Notes under the pieces: generated by a model | The model's input: only the letters and a program-made list of their open reading frames with translations | The model's database searches: none | What the model was told of the DNA's origin: nothing | Shown: in pieces, positions 63,083 through 64,000 of the stretch | How positions within the stretch are numbered: the stretch's first letter is position 1 | Layout: each line of letters begins with the position of its first letter | Program-made: the position numbers and the translations under genes | Source of the DNA: Chitinophaga eiseniae | GTDB lineage: Bacteria; Bacteroidota; Bacteroidia; Chitinophagales; Chitinophagaceae | Direction of reading: 5' to 3' | Assembly: GCF_900167135.1 (NCBI RefSeq) | Contig: NZ_FUWZ01000005.1 | Coordinates: 133,003 to 197,002 of the forward strand | DNA: 64,000 nt

Positions 63083-64000
63083 TGATAAAAAATATTAAAA
63101 TAAAAAGAGCGCTGGCGTTGTTTTTCCTTTCACTGATAGTGATGGAAACCGCACTGCCGCTGAGGACGCTGGCATTAACATCCGGACCGGTACAGCCGGA
63201 GCATACCCAGTTTTCTCCCTATGGCGCCAACGATATGGTAGACCTGTTTACCGGTGGCTTTAAATACAATATCCCGCTGCTGGATGTGGACGGGTATCCT
63301 ATTAACCTCAACTACGCCTCCGGCGCCGGTATGGACGATGAAGCCAGCTGGGTGGGCCTTGGCTGGAACCTCAACGTGGGCGCTATTAACCGGCAGCTGC
63401 GCGGTTTACCGGATGATATGGGAGGAGACCAGATCCTGACAGAACACTATACCAAACCGAAGATCTCCTACGGCGGCAGAGGTACCGTCAGGATGGAGGT
63501 GTTTGGCGGTAACATCATTAAACTGGGAGGCTCCGTTTCCGTAGGGGTTTTCAGTGACAACTACCTGGGCATGGGAGCGGAGTTTGGCGCCAATGCGGGA
63601 CTGGGGCTGCAGTTGATGAACGCAGGAATGCTGAGTGGCGGCCTGAATATGAACGTAGGTGTAAACTCCAACACTAACAGCGGCGTATCTACTGAAACAG
63701 GCTTGTCTCTGGACGCCAATTTTCTGAAAGGCTATCGCGCTAATATCTCTGTTGGATATTCTGCCAGTTTGAGTTACAACACCCGTGAAGGTATTAAGGA
63801 ACTGACGCTGGGGACTTCCTTTACGGTTGGTAAGAATGATTTCGGGCCGAAACGCATATACAGTTATAATACGCCTCCCTTCAATCCTAAAGTGAATATT
63901 GGATATAAATCTACCAATGGTTCTTTCTCCCTGGATTTTGGTCCTAACGGCTGGGGTATCTTCAGTGGCTTCGGTCTTACCGGGTATAAAACCAAATCGG
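63079..64000 (+). CDS. Giant SpvB-like protein of RHS locus 2 (partial)
   Basis: Open to the end of the window: 307 codons from the ATG at 63079 (a second ATG at 63082). A membrane/signal segment (about residues 9-33) is followed by DLFTGGFKYNIPLLDVDGYP and DEASWVGLGWNLN, closely matching the 33817 protein. Gly/Asn-rich barrel-like strands follow (G-G-L-N-M-N-V-G-V-N-S-N). It is the paralogue of the 2256-residue protein; the PA14 and DUF5977 parts would lie beyond the window. Confidence 0.8.
   Translation, partial: MMIKNIKIKRALALFFLSLIVMETALPLRTLALTSGPVQPEHTQFSPYGANDMVDLFTGGFKYNIPLLDVDGYPINLNYASGAGMDDEASWVGLGWNLNVGAINRQLRGLPDDMGGDQILTEHYTKPKISYGGRGTVRMEVFGGNIIKLGGSVSVGVFSDNYLGMGAEFGANAGLGLQLMNAGMLSGGLNMNVGVNSNTNSGVSTETGLSLDANFLKGYRANISVGYSASLSYNTREGIKELTLGTSFTVGKNDFGPKRIYSYNTPPFNPKVNIGYKSTNGSFSLDFGPNGWGIFSGFGLTGYKTKS

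Overview
The window is about 64 kb of chromosome from a Bacteroidota bacterium, most likely a Chitinophaga-like member of the Chitinophagaceae. The reasons are the sigma-ABfr-type promoters (TTTG, 17-21 bases, then TAnnTTTG), the near absence of Shine-Dalgarno sites, the Bacteroidota-type families (DUF2520, DUF2851, SirB1-like, AsmA-like) and the giant Sec-exported RHS proteins ending in a 'DLDGAEE' border. This assignment is inference from family content; no rRNA or tRNA gene was seen.

The left part (1-25.2 kb) is ordinary chromosome. It holds the end of era, then der, a small lipoprotein, a SirB1-like gene and topA (minus strand), a DUF2520 protein, a KdsC-like phosphatase, a UbiA prenyltransferase and maf. 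Next is a minus-strand methionine/threonine operon (trans-sulfuration enzyme plus homoserine dehydrogenase) behind a clear SAM-I riboswitch. Then come a DUF2851 protein, OsmC, a barrel-like protein, lipA, a three-gene RND efflux operon (TolC, lipoprotein adaptor, 1060-residue pump), SdpI-like, AsmA-like and TrmH.

The middle and right parts (25.2-64 kb) are accessory and dominated by a polymorphic-toxin-like RHS region. First come four small AT-rich orphan genes that look like leftover immunity genes. RHS locus 1 (27.0-51.9 kb) contains, in order: an SGNH/PKD surface protein, a coiled-coil outer-membrane barrel, a secreted FN3-like protein, a 2256-residue SpvB-like/PA14/DUF5977 protein, a 414-residue YD-tailed protein, a 251-residue secreted protein, a 2898-residue RHS protein with a toxin-like tip, and an immunity-like gene. 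Downstream (52-58 kb) is a cassette yard. It holds a nonsense-interrupted small ORF, a very GC-rich island with a 24-bp inverted repeat, a promoterless orphan RHS tip with a HINT domain and toxin plus immunity gene, a second orphan tip broken by a frameshift and a stop plus its immunity gene, and an IS transposase fragment.

At 58.1 kb RHS locus 2 begins. It repeats about 500 bp of the locus 1 start at a constant offset of 31,115 bp. Its first gene has decayed to a 5'/3' remnant, but it carries paralogues of the barrel and FN3-like proteins, an extra lipoprotein, and the first 307 codons of a second SpvB-like giant protein that runs off the window.

My reading is that 27-64 kb encodes tandem copies of a multi-component, Sec-exported RHS toxin/surface system. 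Its toxic tips would be diversified by recombination with silent cassettes through the conserved RHS border. The architecture and the homologies are seen in the sequence; the mechanism is inference.
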